Positions 50,196-61,125 of a DNA stretch of 64,000 nt are shown here, in pieces. A program made the translations under genes and the position numbers. The notes below the pieces were generated by a model. It did not search any database. It had not been told where the DNA came from and was given only the letters and a program-made list of their open reading frames with translations. This DNA is from Rebecca billardiae RCC1528. Taxonomy: Eukaryota; Haptophyta. The DNA is taken from assembly GCA_965240325.2 (NCBI GenBank), contig OZ251227.1, positions 1,984,001-2,048,000 on the forward strand, given 5' to 3'. How positions within the stretch are numbered: position 1 is the stretch's first letter; each line of letters begins with the position of its first letter.

Positions 50196-50584
50196 TGCTA
50201 TGGGGTACGTATTGCGTCATCGGTCGGCCCGCGCAGTCTGGCGGGTGTTGAGGCGACAGTAGGCGCGTCCGTGTCGACGAGGGTGATGTGGTATGGAGGG
50301 CGGTAGTCACTGTTGAGCGCTCGCATCTCTGCTGACCCCAGAGCGCCGCACGTGCTTCGTCGCTCCCCCGTCCACGACTCCACGTGTGGCCCCGCGACGC
50401 GCGGTCTCGCTACGCCCGCGCCCAGCAGTGCTTGGTGCCTAGCTGCGGCGCAGGCGCAGCAGGGCGACCTGGCCACAAGCTCGTGAGCAACGGACTGATG
50501 CAGTGATGCGGCGACCTGCGGCTCCCGATGGCAGCAGCGGCGGAGTGGTGCTTAGGTGGCAGAGCCGCAGAGCGCCGCGCCTTG

Positions 50585-51288
50585 CCTTAGCCACGCCCAC
50601 GGTGTGTGGCATGCAGGTGCCATCGCTAGTGACCGCCGAGCGGCGGCGGCTGAGCGTTGAGCTGCACGGCGACGGCGGAGCCCGCAAAAGAGTCAGAGTG
50701 CGGCCTGAACTTCGCGCAAGCTCCTGCTCGGGCAGCTCGGGTGGGGGCGGAGCCTCAGCCACCCTGACTGACGGCCACGTGCGCTGTCGTCAGAGTCGTG
50801 CGCAGGGATTGGTGTCTCCGCGTGGTTTGCTCCGTCCGCTTCATGCACGCCGCTTCATCGCGTCACTTCTCACTCAGGCTGCTCAGACGAACTCGTTCAG
50901 CACTGAGCGAGGCATTCCCTGACACTCGTTCAAAATCCTTAGCCACGCCCACGGTGTGTGGCATGCAGGTGCCATCGCTAGTGACCGCCGAGCGGCGGCG
51001 GCTGAGCGTTGAGCTGCACGGCGACGGCGGAGCCCGCAAAAGAGTCAGAGTGCGGCCTGAACTTCGCGCAAGCTCCTGCTCGGGCAGCTCGGGTGGGGGC
51101 GGAGCCTCAGCCACCCTGACTGACGGCCACGTGCGCTGTCGTCAGAGTCGTGCGCAGGGATTGGTGTCTCCGCGTGGTTTGCTCCGTCCGCTTCATGCAC
51201 GCCGCTTCATCGCGTCACTTCTCACTCAGGCTGCTCAGACGAACTCGTTCAGCACTGAGCGAGGCATTCCCTGACACTCGTTCAAAAT
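50585..51288 (+). repeat. Exact tandem duplication, 2 x 352 bp
   Basis: Unit 1 is 50585-50936 and unit 2 is 50937-51288. Both begin CCTTAGCCACGCCCACGG and end GACACTCGTTCAAAAT. All stretches I compared were identical, as were the peptides in every frame checked. Each unit has a 110-residue open frame (MQVPSLVTAERRRLSVELHG) with no recognised homologue, so I call this a recent non-coding duplication. Confidence 0.92.
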
Positions 51289-51310
51289 TAACGACGACAC
51301 GTTTAGTTAC

Positions 51311-51345
51311 GCTCTCTCTCTCTCTCTCTGACTCTCTCTCTCTCC

Positions 51346-51398
<53 letters not shown>
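51311..51398 (+). repeat. CT microsatellite
   Basis: CT dinucleotides with two interruptions (TGACT and CCGTCGGT), longest pure run about 46 bases. Confidence 0.95.
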
Positions 51399-51400
<2 letters not shown>

Positions 51401-51477
51401 AGTCTAGATACTGATAGAGTTCTAGATGACGTCAATTAATCATCGTGAATGTGATCGTACGGTCGATCATGTGAAAT

Positions 51478-51641
51478 TATATATATATATATATATCTGA
51501 TGAATCCTGTGTGCGAATCAAGCCTCGACGGGCGTCGGCCAACCCGTCGGCCACAGGATGCCCACTTTTGCCCGTTCATCGGCCAGTGGCCGACTACGAC
51601 GAATAATAAATGAATAAATGAATACATATATATATATATAT
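51478..51641 (+). repeat. Two AT microsatellites
   Basis: Pure AT alternation at 51478-51496 and 51625-51641, separated by ordinary sequence with CGGCCA words. Strongly AT-rich against the local background. Confidence 0.9.
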
Positions 51642-52681
51642 TCATTCTTCCCTTTGTTCTTTTTCGGCAAAAGATTATTCACCACTCGGGCAGAACGTAT
51701 GGTACCCCAACGAGGTCGGCTTGACTCTGTCTGGGCATGATCTCGTCGCAGAAGCTGCTTGCAGCCGACTACTGTGCTGCGGCAGCCACCGCTGGCGTCC
51801 GCTCGCCGCGAGGCTGCCGCAGTCGCCGCGTCGGCAGACGTGGTCTGCGTGAGACGATGCCGCAGCGCTGCTGGCAGTGCAAGCGCGAGCCGTGGCAGAA
51901 GTAGGGGTCGTGGGCGCGGGCGTGGGCGCGGTCGCGGGCGCGGGTGCGGCCGCTGACTCGCCCTCGGAGTCTCGCCGGGCTCGCCGCCTGCTGCACCTCG
52001 CGTCCTTCACTCGCCGGGCCGGCGCGCAGAATCGGCAAATACATCGCAATAGTTAGACATAGTAGTCGCCTGTAACTGATATAGTATATATCAGATTAAC
52101 ACACACAGGCACACACACACACCTGCCAAGCTCGGTCGAGACCGCCGCTGGGGCTCAACAAGTCCGCACCAGTTGGGTCGGCCGAGCCCCGGGGCCGCCC
52201 TCTCGAACTACGACCGTGCAGAGTCGGACAGTGCTGCAGCCCGCGCGGCGTGCTCACGCGGCCATCACGCGCCGGCGCCGTGGCCGTGCCGTCCGGCGCG
52301 GCCTACGAGTACGGCGGTCCGGCCGCCGGACGGCCATCGGCCAATACCCATCGGCCAGAGATGGATGGTCGACCGCTAACCATCGGCCATGGCCGCCTAG
52401 CGGCCAATATCATCGGTCATGGCCGGCCATATAGGCCTTGATTCGCACATAGGATGAATCCCGTCGCCAGTCAGGTGATCGAGTCGGTGAGATCGATCGG
52501 CGCCGTTACTCACCGACATGCTGTGCACTCTGGCGGCCACGGTGCCCGTGCCCCCGTGCCGGATACCGTAGACGCCAATAAATAACTAGTTTATTATCAA
52601 TTATAATCGTGATGAAATAAGCTACGGCGCGCATCCGGGAATATAATACTAATTAATATATAATTCTTATATTCGCGACGA

Positions 52682-53914
52682 TCAAATAAACGCATCCTCG
52701 CGGCTGACGAAGCCATCGAGATCGACGCCGGCCGTACATGCCATTCTGTGCGCGCCGACGCCACTGGACAGGCTGCCCGTCGGAGTGGGCGGTGCCAGGC
52801 GCTCGGCGGCAGCCATGTGATGCCCATTCGGCTGAGCAGCACCGAGCGCCGGGTCGGCCGCGCGCTGCGTGCGCGAGCACGAAGCGTCCAGCGCTCCAAC
52901 CGAGTCGCGAGCCGAGACAGCCCGGCTGTACGGGTACTGCTCGTGCTGCAGGTGCTCGTACGCACTGCTGTCGCGGTCGTCAGTGCGTGCGCTCGCGGCC
53001 GGCAGGGTCTCGCGGTGCCCGCACGTGGCGGCCCGCGCCCAGCCGGCTGAGTAGCCATCGGCCGCGGCGCACGCGCCCTGTGGCGCTGGCTGCGCCGAGG
53101 CGGCGGCCATCCGCTCCGGCGGCGGCGGCGCGTCCGCGAGGAACAGCTGCGCGCGCACGCGCTCTCGCGAGGTACTGCCGCCACCACCAGTGCCCCCGCC
53201 CGGGCTCCCCGCCGCGACGCGCAGGGCCTGCTCAGCCTCCCGCTGCGCGGCCGCTGTCGCGGCGCGCGCGGAGGCCGCCGCACGCTCGCGCTCAGCCAGG
53301 CCTGCGGGTGTGTCCGGTGCGCTCGCCGTGCGAGCCAGCGCGGCGCTGCTTGGTGTGACTGCGTTGGCGTACGCGCCGTATGCGCTGCCATCGCGATCAT
53401 AAGAGGCGACGTGCGGCGTGGGCGGCACGCTCGGCGGCGGCCGAGGTGCCTCATGCGCGCGCGCGCGCGCAGAGCAGGCCGCTGCGCCCTCGAGCGCTTC
53501 AGCCTCGCGCTCGGCAGCGGCCGCCGCTCGCGCATGCGCCGACTCGCACGAGCGGTAGTAGTGTGCCGCGGGCGTGGCCTCGTGCGCGCGCGTTCCCGCT
53601 GCGGCCGGCTGCCACGCGGCAGGCGACGGCCCCGCGCACGCCCAGCTCTCGCGCGGGCCGGCGCCGTCCGCACCGGCCACGAGCGAGCGAGCTTGCCCTG
53701 TGAGCGTTGCGTGCTCGTACTGGCTGGGGCGACGGTGCGTGTGCGCCCACGCCGGGGCCTGCGGGCCAGCGAGGCCCAAGCCGGGCTGCGAGGGCAGTGC
53801 CCAGCCGTCTTGCCACGTGGGCGCGGCGGCGCCGTACGCGTGCGGCGACGGCCACGGCGACTGCGGCGGTGGCGGGTCCGCCGCCCACGCTGCGCGGGCA
53901 GCAGCACCCCTCGC

Positions 53915-53957
<43 letters not shown>

Positions 53958-55511
53958 GCTGTGTGCAGAGGCCCCATCGGCAGCCCGCCAGCTGCTTGGC
54001 CCGGCGGTGGGCGTGCCGCCCAGCCGAGCCGCATGAGCTGCTTCACGCCGATGCGCACCTCCTCGACCTCAATGTGCATGCCCGCCAGCCTGGGCGGGAG
54101 CGAGCGAGGGGGGAGCGAGGCCGGGGGCGCAGCGGCCGCGCGTGGGTGGATGGTGCACGGCGCACGGCGCACGGCGCACCGCTCGCACACGACTCGCGCG
54201 TTCGCGCGGGGGGCGCAGGGCGTGCGCAGGGCGGCGAGTGCGCGCGGCACGGCACACGCGCGCACACCCCGTCGACAGCTCGGCCGCCGCCTGCTGCACA
54301 CGTGCGAGGTCAGCCTGCTGCGCGCCCGCGCCCGCCTCCGCGCGCGAGAGCCCACTGCTGAGCTCGTGCACGCGCGCGCGGAGGCGGCCGAGCTCGGCCG
54401 TGGCGCGCTCAGTGGCCATGCTCGCCTCGGCCGCCGCCCCGCGCGCCTCGACCGCCGCCTCCGTCGCCTGCGCCAGCGCGGCCCTCGCCTCCTCGCCGCC
54501 AGCCACCACCAGCTCGCGCGCCGCGCCCGCAGCCACTCGCTCCTCCTCCTCCTCCTCCGGAGAAGGGGCGCGTAGAGCGCGCACGCTGGTGAGCGCCTCT
54601 GCCGTGTCGGTGAGCATGGCGATGGCAGCCGTCGCGGCGGCACCGTCGCGCTCGGCCCGCTCGAGCCTCGCCACCCGCGCCTCGTCCGCCGCGGCGCGCT
54701 CCCTCCCCGCCCGCTCGAGCGCCCCCACCGCCTCCGCCACCCGGAGAAGACGGCCGTCCAGGGCAGAGCGCTCGGCGCGGCCGAGGTCCGACGCGGCGCC
54801 GAGGGCGTCGACGCGCGAGCCGAGCGCGGCGAGCTCGCGCTCGACCCGCGAGAACGCCACCGCGACGTCGTCCACGCGCGAGGCCGTGCCCGCCCGCTCG
54901 CGCGCCGCCTCGGCCAGCGCGTGCTCGAGCGCCGCGCGCGTCTCCTCGATCTCGTGCCGGGCCTCGCGCGCGTCGGCGAGCACGCGCGCGCACTCCCTCG
55001 CGGCGGCGGCGGCGGCGTCGCGCGCCTCGCGCGCGTCGGCCTCCGCGCGCGTGAGCGCCACGCGGAACTCGGCCGCCTCCGCGTTCGCGCGCTCGCGCTC
55101 GCGCTCCCGAGAGCGCCCGGCGGCCGCAAGCTCCTCGTGAGCGGACTGCGCCGACGTCTGCGCGGCGCGCGCGGCGGACTGCGCCGCGGCGGCGTCGGCA
55201 GCGGCGGCGCGAGCGGCGGCCGCGTGCTCGTCGGCGGCCTTGCGCAGCGCCTCCGCCAGCCCGCGCACCTCGTCACGCACGGCCGCCGCTTCTCGCGCGC
55301 GCGCTTCGTCCTGAGCTCGGAGTGCTGCGCCGACCTCGGCCACGGAGCGCTTGGCGTGGGCGAGCTCGGCGCCGAGCGCCTCGACCGTGCGCTGGGTCTC
55401 GCGCTCGAGGCCGAGCTGCTCGCGTGCAGCGCCCTCGAGTCGGCTGACTCGCCTCTCCACCTCCCCTACCACTCGGCCGAGCGATGGCGCCGCACCTTGG
55501 CGTGCCGCCAT
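52682..55511 (-). CDS. Long coiled-coil protein with poly-Gln and disordered tail, 2 exons
   Basis: Exons 55511-54268 and 54089-52682, GT-AG phase-2 intron, 883 residues. ATG at 55511. Residues ~10-410 form an almost unbroken Ala/Glu/Arg coiled coil with heptad spacing (VEALGAELAHAKRSVAEVG, REARDAAAAAARECARVLAD) broken by an acidic EEEEE near residue 335. After the splice a conserved-looking patch LAGMHIEVEEVRIGVKQLMR precedes 13 glutamines and a Pro/Ala/Ser-rich tail with repeated short Tyr motifs (SYDRDGSAYGAY, DDRDSSAYEHLQ). The tail ends LDGFVSREDAFI. It resembles structural centrosomal, basal-body or cell-cortex coiled-coil proteins in composition only; the family is not identified. It is divergent from the RG-rich gene. 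Confidence 0.68.
53917..53957 (-). repeat. CTG/CAG repeat coding 13 glutamines
   Basis: Thirteen uninterrupted CAG codons on the minus strand within the coiled-coil gene, a site where slippage is likely. Confidence 0.95.
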
Positions 55512-55658
55512 GCCTTTCTGCACAGTTCAAGTCTTCAATCCGGGCGCCCAAACAGCGAGCCGAGTCCGGACCCTGGTCGTCTACTGGCCAGCCGAAGAAC
55601 CGTGCTGGCATCTCCCGGTGCGCGCCAAGCACCCAAGCCCAACTGCACGTTGCGCGGG
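55512..55658. promoter_or_regulatory. Compact divergent promoter, coiled-coil / RG-rich genes
   Basis: 147 bases between opposite start codons; no TATA-like motif, only moderate GC reduction (TTCAAGTCTTCAATCC, 55526-55541). Confidence 0.45.
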
Positions 55659-57376
55659 ATGCAGCGAGGCCGCGGCGGCGGGCGGGGCGGCGGGCGCACT
55701 GGTGCGAAGGCTGGCGACGTCACCGAGATGGGTGGGATGAAGCTCATCGCCGTGCAGCAGGGCGGCAGTCTCGTGTGGAAGCCGCTGGATGCCGCCGACG
55801 GCGTCGCGGGCGCCACCAACGGCTCGGCACCCGGCGGCGAGCGCGCAAAGGATGAGGCCAAGTGGATGGAGGAGAAGCAGAAGGAGATCGAGCAGCTGCG
55901 CGTGCGCGAGAGCCGCCAACGCGCCGCGCAGAAGAAGGCCGAGATCCAGGCCGTCCCCGGCCTCGCGCCGCGCGGGCGTGGCGGAGGGCGCCGCGCCAAC
56001 GGCCAAGCGGAGCTGCCTCCAGAGCCGGCGCAGCTGCGCCAGCTGCGCGCGGAGGCCGAGCAGGCGCGCAAGGTGCGGATGGACGTCAACAATCCGCGCC
56101 AGTACCAGGTGATCGCCGAGGCGCTCGCGGCGCACGAAGCCGACTACGCGGCGCGATGCGAGGCAGCTCGTGAGCGCGCGTACGCAGCGCGCCGCGCGCG
56201 GGTCGGCGGTCTCAAGGCGGCCGCCGGCGAGGAGGACGAGGAGGACGAGGAGGATGAGGTGTGTGCACGCGTGTCGGCCGAGCGCTCGAGCTCGCTCGTG
56301 CTCGCAGCCGTCCGCAGGCCAGGCCGAGCCGCGCGCGCCAGGCCGAGCCCGTGCCCACGCTGCCGCCAACCTCCCGCCATCGCCCCTGCCCCCGCCCCCC
56401 CCTCCCTCCCACTGTGGCGCAGGATCGCTTCGCCCGCGTGGCGCAGCTCACAGAGGAGGAGTTCAGGGCGCTCGCCCTGCAGCGCGCCGAGCGCGCGCGC
56501 ACCGACGTGTCCGCAGACGAGCCGGCCGATCCCATCCACGCCGCGCCGCCAGCTCCGCCCGTTGCCGCTGCCACCGCCACCGGCCGCGGCCGTGGGCGCG
56601 GCGGGGCGGCAGCAGCAGCGTCGGCTGGGGCCGGGACAGGACCGGCTGTGCGCGGGAGAGGGCGTGGGCGTGGTGGTGCCTCCGGCCGGGGGCCATCGCC
56701 CGCGGCCGCCGCGCTCGACCTCGCGAGCCCTCACTCCGTGGACGCACACACAGCGCACGGCTTCCATCCTACTGACCCAGGCGCTGCGACCGACGCTGCC
56801 AATGGCGTTGCGCACGTGGCGCCGCGCGGTGGCGGCGCGCGAGGGCGCGGTCGCTCAGCGCGCGGCGCGGGGCCAGGTGCGCACGCCGCGGCCGGCGCCA
56901 CTCTGCCCCACAACGAGTCCGCCGCGGGCGTTGCAGGCGGCAGCGGCGCCGCACACGACGGGGCTCCGCACGGCCAAGCGGTGGCGCACCCGCACGCTCA
57001 CCAGCGCGCCGGTGGCAGGGGCGCGAGCGCGCGCGCGAATGGCGAGACCGAGCAGCGCAACGGCGGCGAGGGCGGCGCGGGGCAGCGCGCGCGCCCGGCC
57101 GAGCGCGCGCTCTACGTGCCCCCGGCCCGCTCCGGTCGAGGCCGCGGCCGCGGAGGCGGCGGCGCGGCCATCGATGGCGCCAGCCCGGCCTGTGCCGCTG
57201 CCGAGTACGGCGGTGCGGCCGCCGCGCAGCCTGGCTCAGGCGTCGGGCACGAGCACGCCACGCCCATCGGCCAGAGCCGCGGCGCGCACTCTGGCGTGGT
57301 GATCCGAGGGCGTGGGCGCGGCGGCGGCGGCGGAGGCCGCGGCGTGCGGGGCACGCTGTGGGTGCCCACTGACTGA
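55659..57376 (+). CDS. RG/RGG-rich protein with acidic and helical segments, 2 exons
   Basis: Exons 55659-56258 and 56423-57376, GT-AG phase-0 intron, 517 residues. ATG at 55659 begins MQRGRGGGRGGGRTGAK. Residues ~25-50 (GGMKLIAVQQGGSLVWKPLD) look like one short folded element, followed by a charged helix (KWMEEKQKEIEQLRVRESRQ) and another (RQYQVIAEALAAHEADYAAR). An acidic EEDEEDEEDE run ends exon 1. Exon 2 starts DRFARVAQLTEEEFRALALQ and then becomes Gly/Arg/Ala-rich with many GRGRGRGG clusters. RGG regions in known proteins bind RNA and are methylated on arginine; a role in RNA or ribosome biogenesis is inference. No RRM, KH or helicase motif is visible. Ends GTLWVPTD. Confidence 0.65.
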
Positions 57377-59606
57377 GAGGCCTGACTGCCAGGGACTGAC
57401 ACCGCTGGCACCACCGCCGCCGCCGCCGCCGCCGCGGCCGCCGCCGCGAGTGCTGCTGCGGCCGCTGCTGCTCACCACTGCTGCCCGCTGGCTCGCAGCT
57501 CGCGGCCGCCAACCCGTCGACGGCCGATCGGGCCGGCACGCGCCAGCGCGTACGCACGACGGCCCTTCCTCTCGGCATGCATCCCAGGCAGTACGCCCGC
57601 GCGCTGCCCCAGATAGGCACGACACACGCGCACTGCCGGCCTGGTGCCCGCGCGTTGCCTGATGCCCTCCCGCCTCGCTGCGAGCGGCTACGGCTCACGG
57701 CCAAGGGGTGCATGCTGCGCTCCTGGTGCCGGCGCGCTGGCCGCCACGCCTGGTCGGATCGCACGCCGCCGTCTCGGCGGCCGCGACTGGCGCAGAGCAT
57801 GGCAGGGCGGACGATCCACAATCGACGAAGCGTCGCCTTCCCTCCGGCCGCTGGCTGCCTGCCCAGCTGGCTGCTACGACCGACTCGGCCGTCACCTCAG
57901 CCGCCACCGTCGGCTGTTCGCTCGCCGCATGGGCCGCTGGGCCCCACCACGACGCCGTGCGGGCTGCACCGACTTGCCCAGCGCCAGCCCCATCGGCCCC
58001 GCGCCCTGCGCCGCAGGGCTGCGTGGCGCCCCTCGGCGCGGATGCGTGCAGGGAGCAACTCCGCCGTGTGCGCTGCACCTCACTCCTTGTCCGCACAGCC
58101 TTGGGGCCACCGAGAAGCACTCTTTCGGGACCGCCTGGCTGGCCGTTGCGCACCCAGGTGGGCCATCATCGCCTGGGCTCACAATCTGTCCATCGAAACG
58201 ACCATCCTCGTCGTTCCGGAGCACAGGCACGCTCGGTGCAAGCTCCCTGCTTCCGCAGCCCAGGCTCCGGCCGCAGGTCGGACCGGTGGGGCACGTTATT
58301 CGCTAGTCGTCACTGACACTTGACGATGATGATTGCTTCATATCGGAATCGGATGATATGGCGCCGCGGCCCCCACTCGGCCAGCCGCGCGGCGCGCAGC
58401 CATCATGCGTCGCGCCCGGCCGGCGCCGCCGGCGGGCCGGCGACGCCCGAGCCGGGCGCCCCGCGCGGAGCGGGCGCTGACTTATTGGCGGACACTACGA
58501 TTCCTACACTGCTTATTATTACGACTTACATTAGGAGTGACTGACTGGCGCGGACTAGTCCGCCAGTCCGGACAGCGCCGCCGCTCCGAGACAGTCGGGC
58601 GCCAGAGAAGCGGAGGCGTGATCGTCCCGCTCCCACTCCCAGGATATCCACGCCGGAGGCGGAGTCTAAGTCTGCGACGCCATCACGGTTCATTCGTCCA
58701 CGACGAGGCTACTAAAGTACTGAGCTAGCTATACAGTACTACTGGCTGGCGGGAGTAGTAGACGATGACCGATCGGCCGTGATAAATCCGAATCATGCAT
58801 ACGACTATACTATACTTAGCTTACTGACTAGTCACTACTCGCGTCGTCGGTCGTGCCAGCTGACACTGCATGTACTTACTATGTCGTAGATAGTCGACTC
58901 TAATCAGGCGTCATGAAAATTGAAATTCAGCTGACGCCAGGCTCAGTCACTCAGTCTGACTCAGTGCCGCTGGCCGCTAAATTTTGCCAGCAGCATGATG
59001 AAAATGCCCATGTCCAGGCGCCTGAAGTAGATCGGCTACTGTCGGAGTCTGTCCGTGTTTTGTCCCCAGCAGCCCCCTCATTCCTCAGAGCCTCGGCGTT
59101 CAACTCGTCGGGCGATCTTGCGGCGTCGGTGCGCCTGCCGCGCTGTCCGCGCCCTCAACCAAGGCCTCAACCGGGCACGCGTTCCGAGTGCGCGCTTACA
59201 ACAGCGGCGAGTCGAGCGGCCGATGTCCGACCCCAGCCATCAGACCGAATGCCGCTGCAAGCACGATCGTAATCTGGCCGTGCTGGGCAAAATGATGGCC
59301 TCGCTCACCGCTCGCCTTCACCGCGTGCATCTTGCAACAGCCGCACCTGCGTCGATGATAACACGCGCGATCCTGACTGATGCTCGCCACTTGCTAGTTG
59401 CTCGAGCGATGGAGCCGCAGGCCGACGCCGTGCTCTGCGGTGCTTTAGCTGATGCTCCAGCTGATGCCGCATGGACCAGTTGGCGAATGCGCGGACGGAT
59501 ACGTTCAACAAGCCATACGGGCGCGCAGCCAGCGGACACGGCTCGCCTAGTCCAGTGGTACACGAGAGTACAGGTAAAGTAGATATGGTCATATGGAGCA
59601 GATATG

Positions 59607-59640
59607 GGGCTCAAGTTTTGTCCCGTTGGAACTTGAGCCC
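59607..59640. repeat. Palindrome, 11-bp stem
   Basis: GGGCTCAAGTT and AACTTGAGCCC face each other across 12 bases. A 16-base part (CGTTGGAACTTGAGCC) recurs inverted at 60150-60165. Confidence 0.85.
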
Positions 59641-60192
59641 GGTTTGGCGCCCACGCGGCGAGGGCGACGACGGGCGTACACGGGGCCCGCGGCGGCGGGA
59701 AGCGCGCGGGCGTGGCCGAGAACGGCACGGTCCGGACTCCGGACGCCTCTCGCCAGCTGCTGCGGACGCGCACCGCGCCTCCTCCTCGCACGCTGCTAAC
59801 TTGATCCGGGGCCATGCGGTGTTTTGCTGCCGACCAGCTCAAGTTCCACGGCTGGTCAAGGTTCGGCTTGCGACATCGCCGCCGGTGCTTGCAAGAAGGT
59901 ACACGATTTGGTCGAACTCCCGCGCGCCCGCTCGGGCTCTGCGCTTGTCGACGCCCTCTGAAGGCGACTCGGGGGGCATGCGGGGCAGTGGAATCAGGAA
60001 TGCAGTGGGTCAGAATTGACTCTCAGTCGTCCAGCGCGCGGGCCTGGCGTAGCGCGGATGTGGTGCGCGCATGGCCCGGTAATGCGGTCGCGACATGTCT
60101 GCCTGGTCTAGAGCACTTCGCTTGGAAATGCGGGGTCAAATTCCACTTCGGCTCAAGTTCCAACGAGCGCTCCATCAAGGCTCGATCCATAC

Positions 60193-60263
60193 TGCGTCTC
60201 TTATTCTTAGTAAAGCTCCATACTGCGTCTCTGTACTACAGTTTACTAAGAATAAGAGACGCA
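60193..60263. repeat. Perfect 22-bp inverted repeat
   Basis: TGCGTCTCTTATTCTTAGTA and two more bases pair exactly with 60242-60263 across a 27-base loop. The left arm's CCATACTGCGTCTCT start is repeated in the loop. One arm is also present at 48352-48371. Confidence 0.93.
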
Positions 60264-60392
60264 CACAGCTCAGGCAGGAGTACACAGTGCGCTAACCGCC
60301 ACCGAAAGTTGAATTGGCAGAATCGGCCGATTCCGCGATCAGGGACGTTTTCGCGGCGGCCGGCCGCCATCGCTGGCGCAGCCATCCGCGCG

Positions 60393-61125
60393 CGAACACG
60401 CGCGCGCAGCGACGCCAGCCGCATGGCGTGCGCCAAGACGGGGGGCGGCTGAGTTCTGCATCACCTACGCTCGTTCGGGCTCGCGGGTCATGCCTCCCAT
60501 TGCGGCCGCCTCCGTCCGCCTTTGACCAGAGTGCGCGTGCAGGTGCGCCAGCAGTCTGCGACATCGCCTCCAGCGCGCCGCGCCACACCGCGGCTGACAG
60601 GGGGGTCTAGGAGGGAATCGCAGAAAGTTACGTGGCTGAAATTGTTCGGTGTACACGCATCATCAAACCTAGCACAGCTGCGTTTCGCCGTTGACGAGCT
60701 GCACCCCCCCTCAATTCGCGGGCTCCCCGCGGTCGCTTCGCGAGCAGGAACATCTGAAATCCGCACGCGAACATGCGCGCGCAGAGACGCCAGCCGCATG
60801 GCGTGCGCCAAGACGGGGGGCGGCTGAGTTATGCATCACTCACGCTCGTTCGGGCTCGCGGGTCATGCCTCCCATCGCGGCCGCCTCCGTCCGCCTCTGA
60901 CCGGAGTGCGCGTGCCGGGCGCTCGGCAGCCTGCGCGCGCACCTCGCGCGCGCCGCGCCACACGGCGGCTCACAGCGGGGTCGAGGAGGGCATCGCAGAA
61001 AGTTACGTGGCTGAAATTGTTCGGTGTACACGCATGGCCAAGTGCATCACAGCTGCGTTCCACTGTTCACGAGCTGCACCCCCTTGCATTCGCGGGCGCG
61101 CCGCGGCCGCCGCTCGCGCAGGCGC
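60393..61125 (+). repeat. Diverged tandem repeat, unit about 375 bp
   Basis: Copy 1 starts near 60393 and copy 2 near 60768. Conserved landmarks are CGCATGGCGTGCGCCAAGAC, GCTCGTTCGGGCTCGCGGGT, and AGAAAGTTACGTGGCTGAAA followed by TTGTTCGGTGTACACGCAT. Copies differ by many substitutions and small indels, so this is much older than the 50.6-kb duplication. Confidence 0.85.

Larger units (their letters stand above)
49901..52681. other. Repeat-rich intergenic region 3
   Basis: 2.78 kb. Contents in order: the right copy of the 53-bp repeat (50143), an exact 352-bp tandem duplication (50585-51288), CT and AT microsatellites (51311-51398, 51478-51496, 51625-51641), a GGGCGC/GCGGGC minisatellite (51909-51953), a CA run (52099-52122), and a cluster of CGGCCATCGGCCA words (51536-51590 and 52318-52438). 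Frames in it are short or repeat-derived; no gene supported. Confidence 0.6.

Noticed and set aside
50503-51274. Two identical 110-residue frames as paralogous genes
   Set aside because: They are simply the two units of the exact tandem duplication. No signal, domain or splice context supports coding.
57577-58323. A 248-residue plus-strand frame in the gene-poor region
   Set aside because: It overlaps two other long frames on the same strand, has no domain or regular secondary-structure pattern, and is expected by chance at this GC content.
59545-59620. tRNA-like stretch (CTAGTCCAGTGGTACACGAG)
   Set aside because: It resembles a D-arm, but I could not form acceptor and T arms with the conserved GTTC sequence around it.
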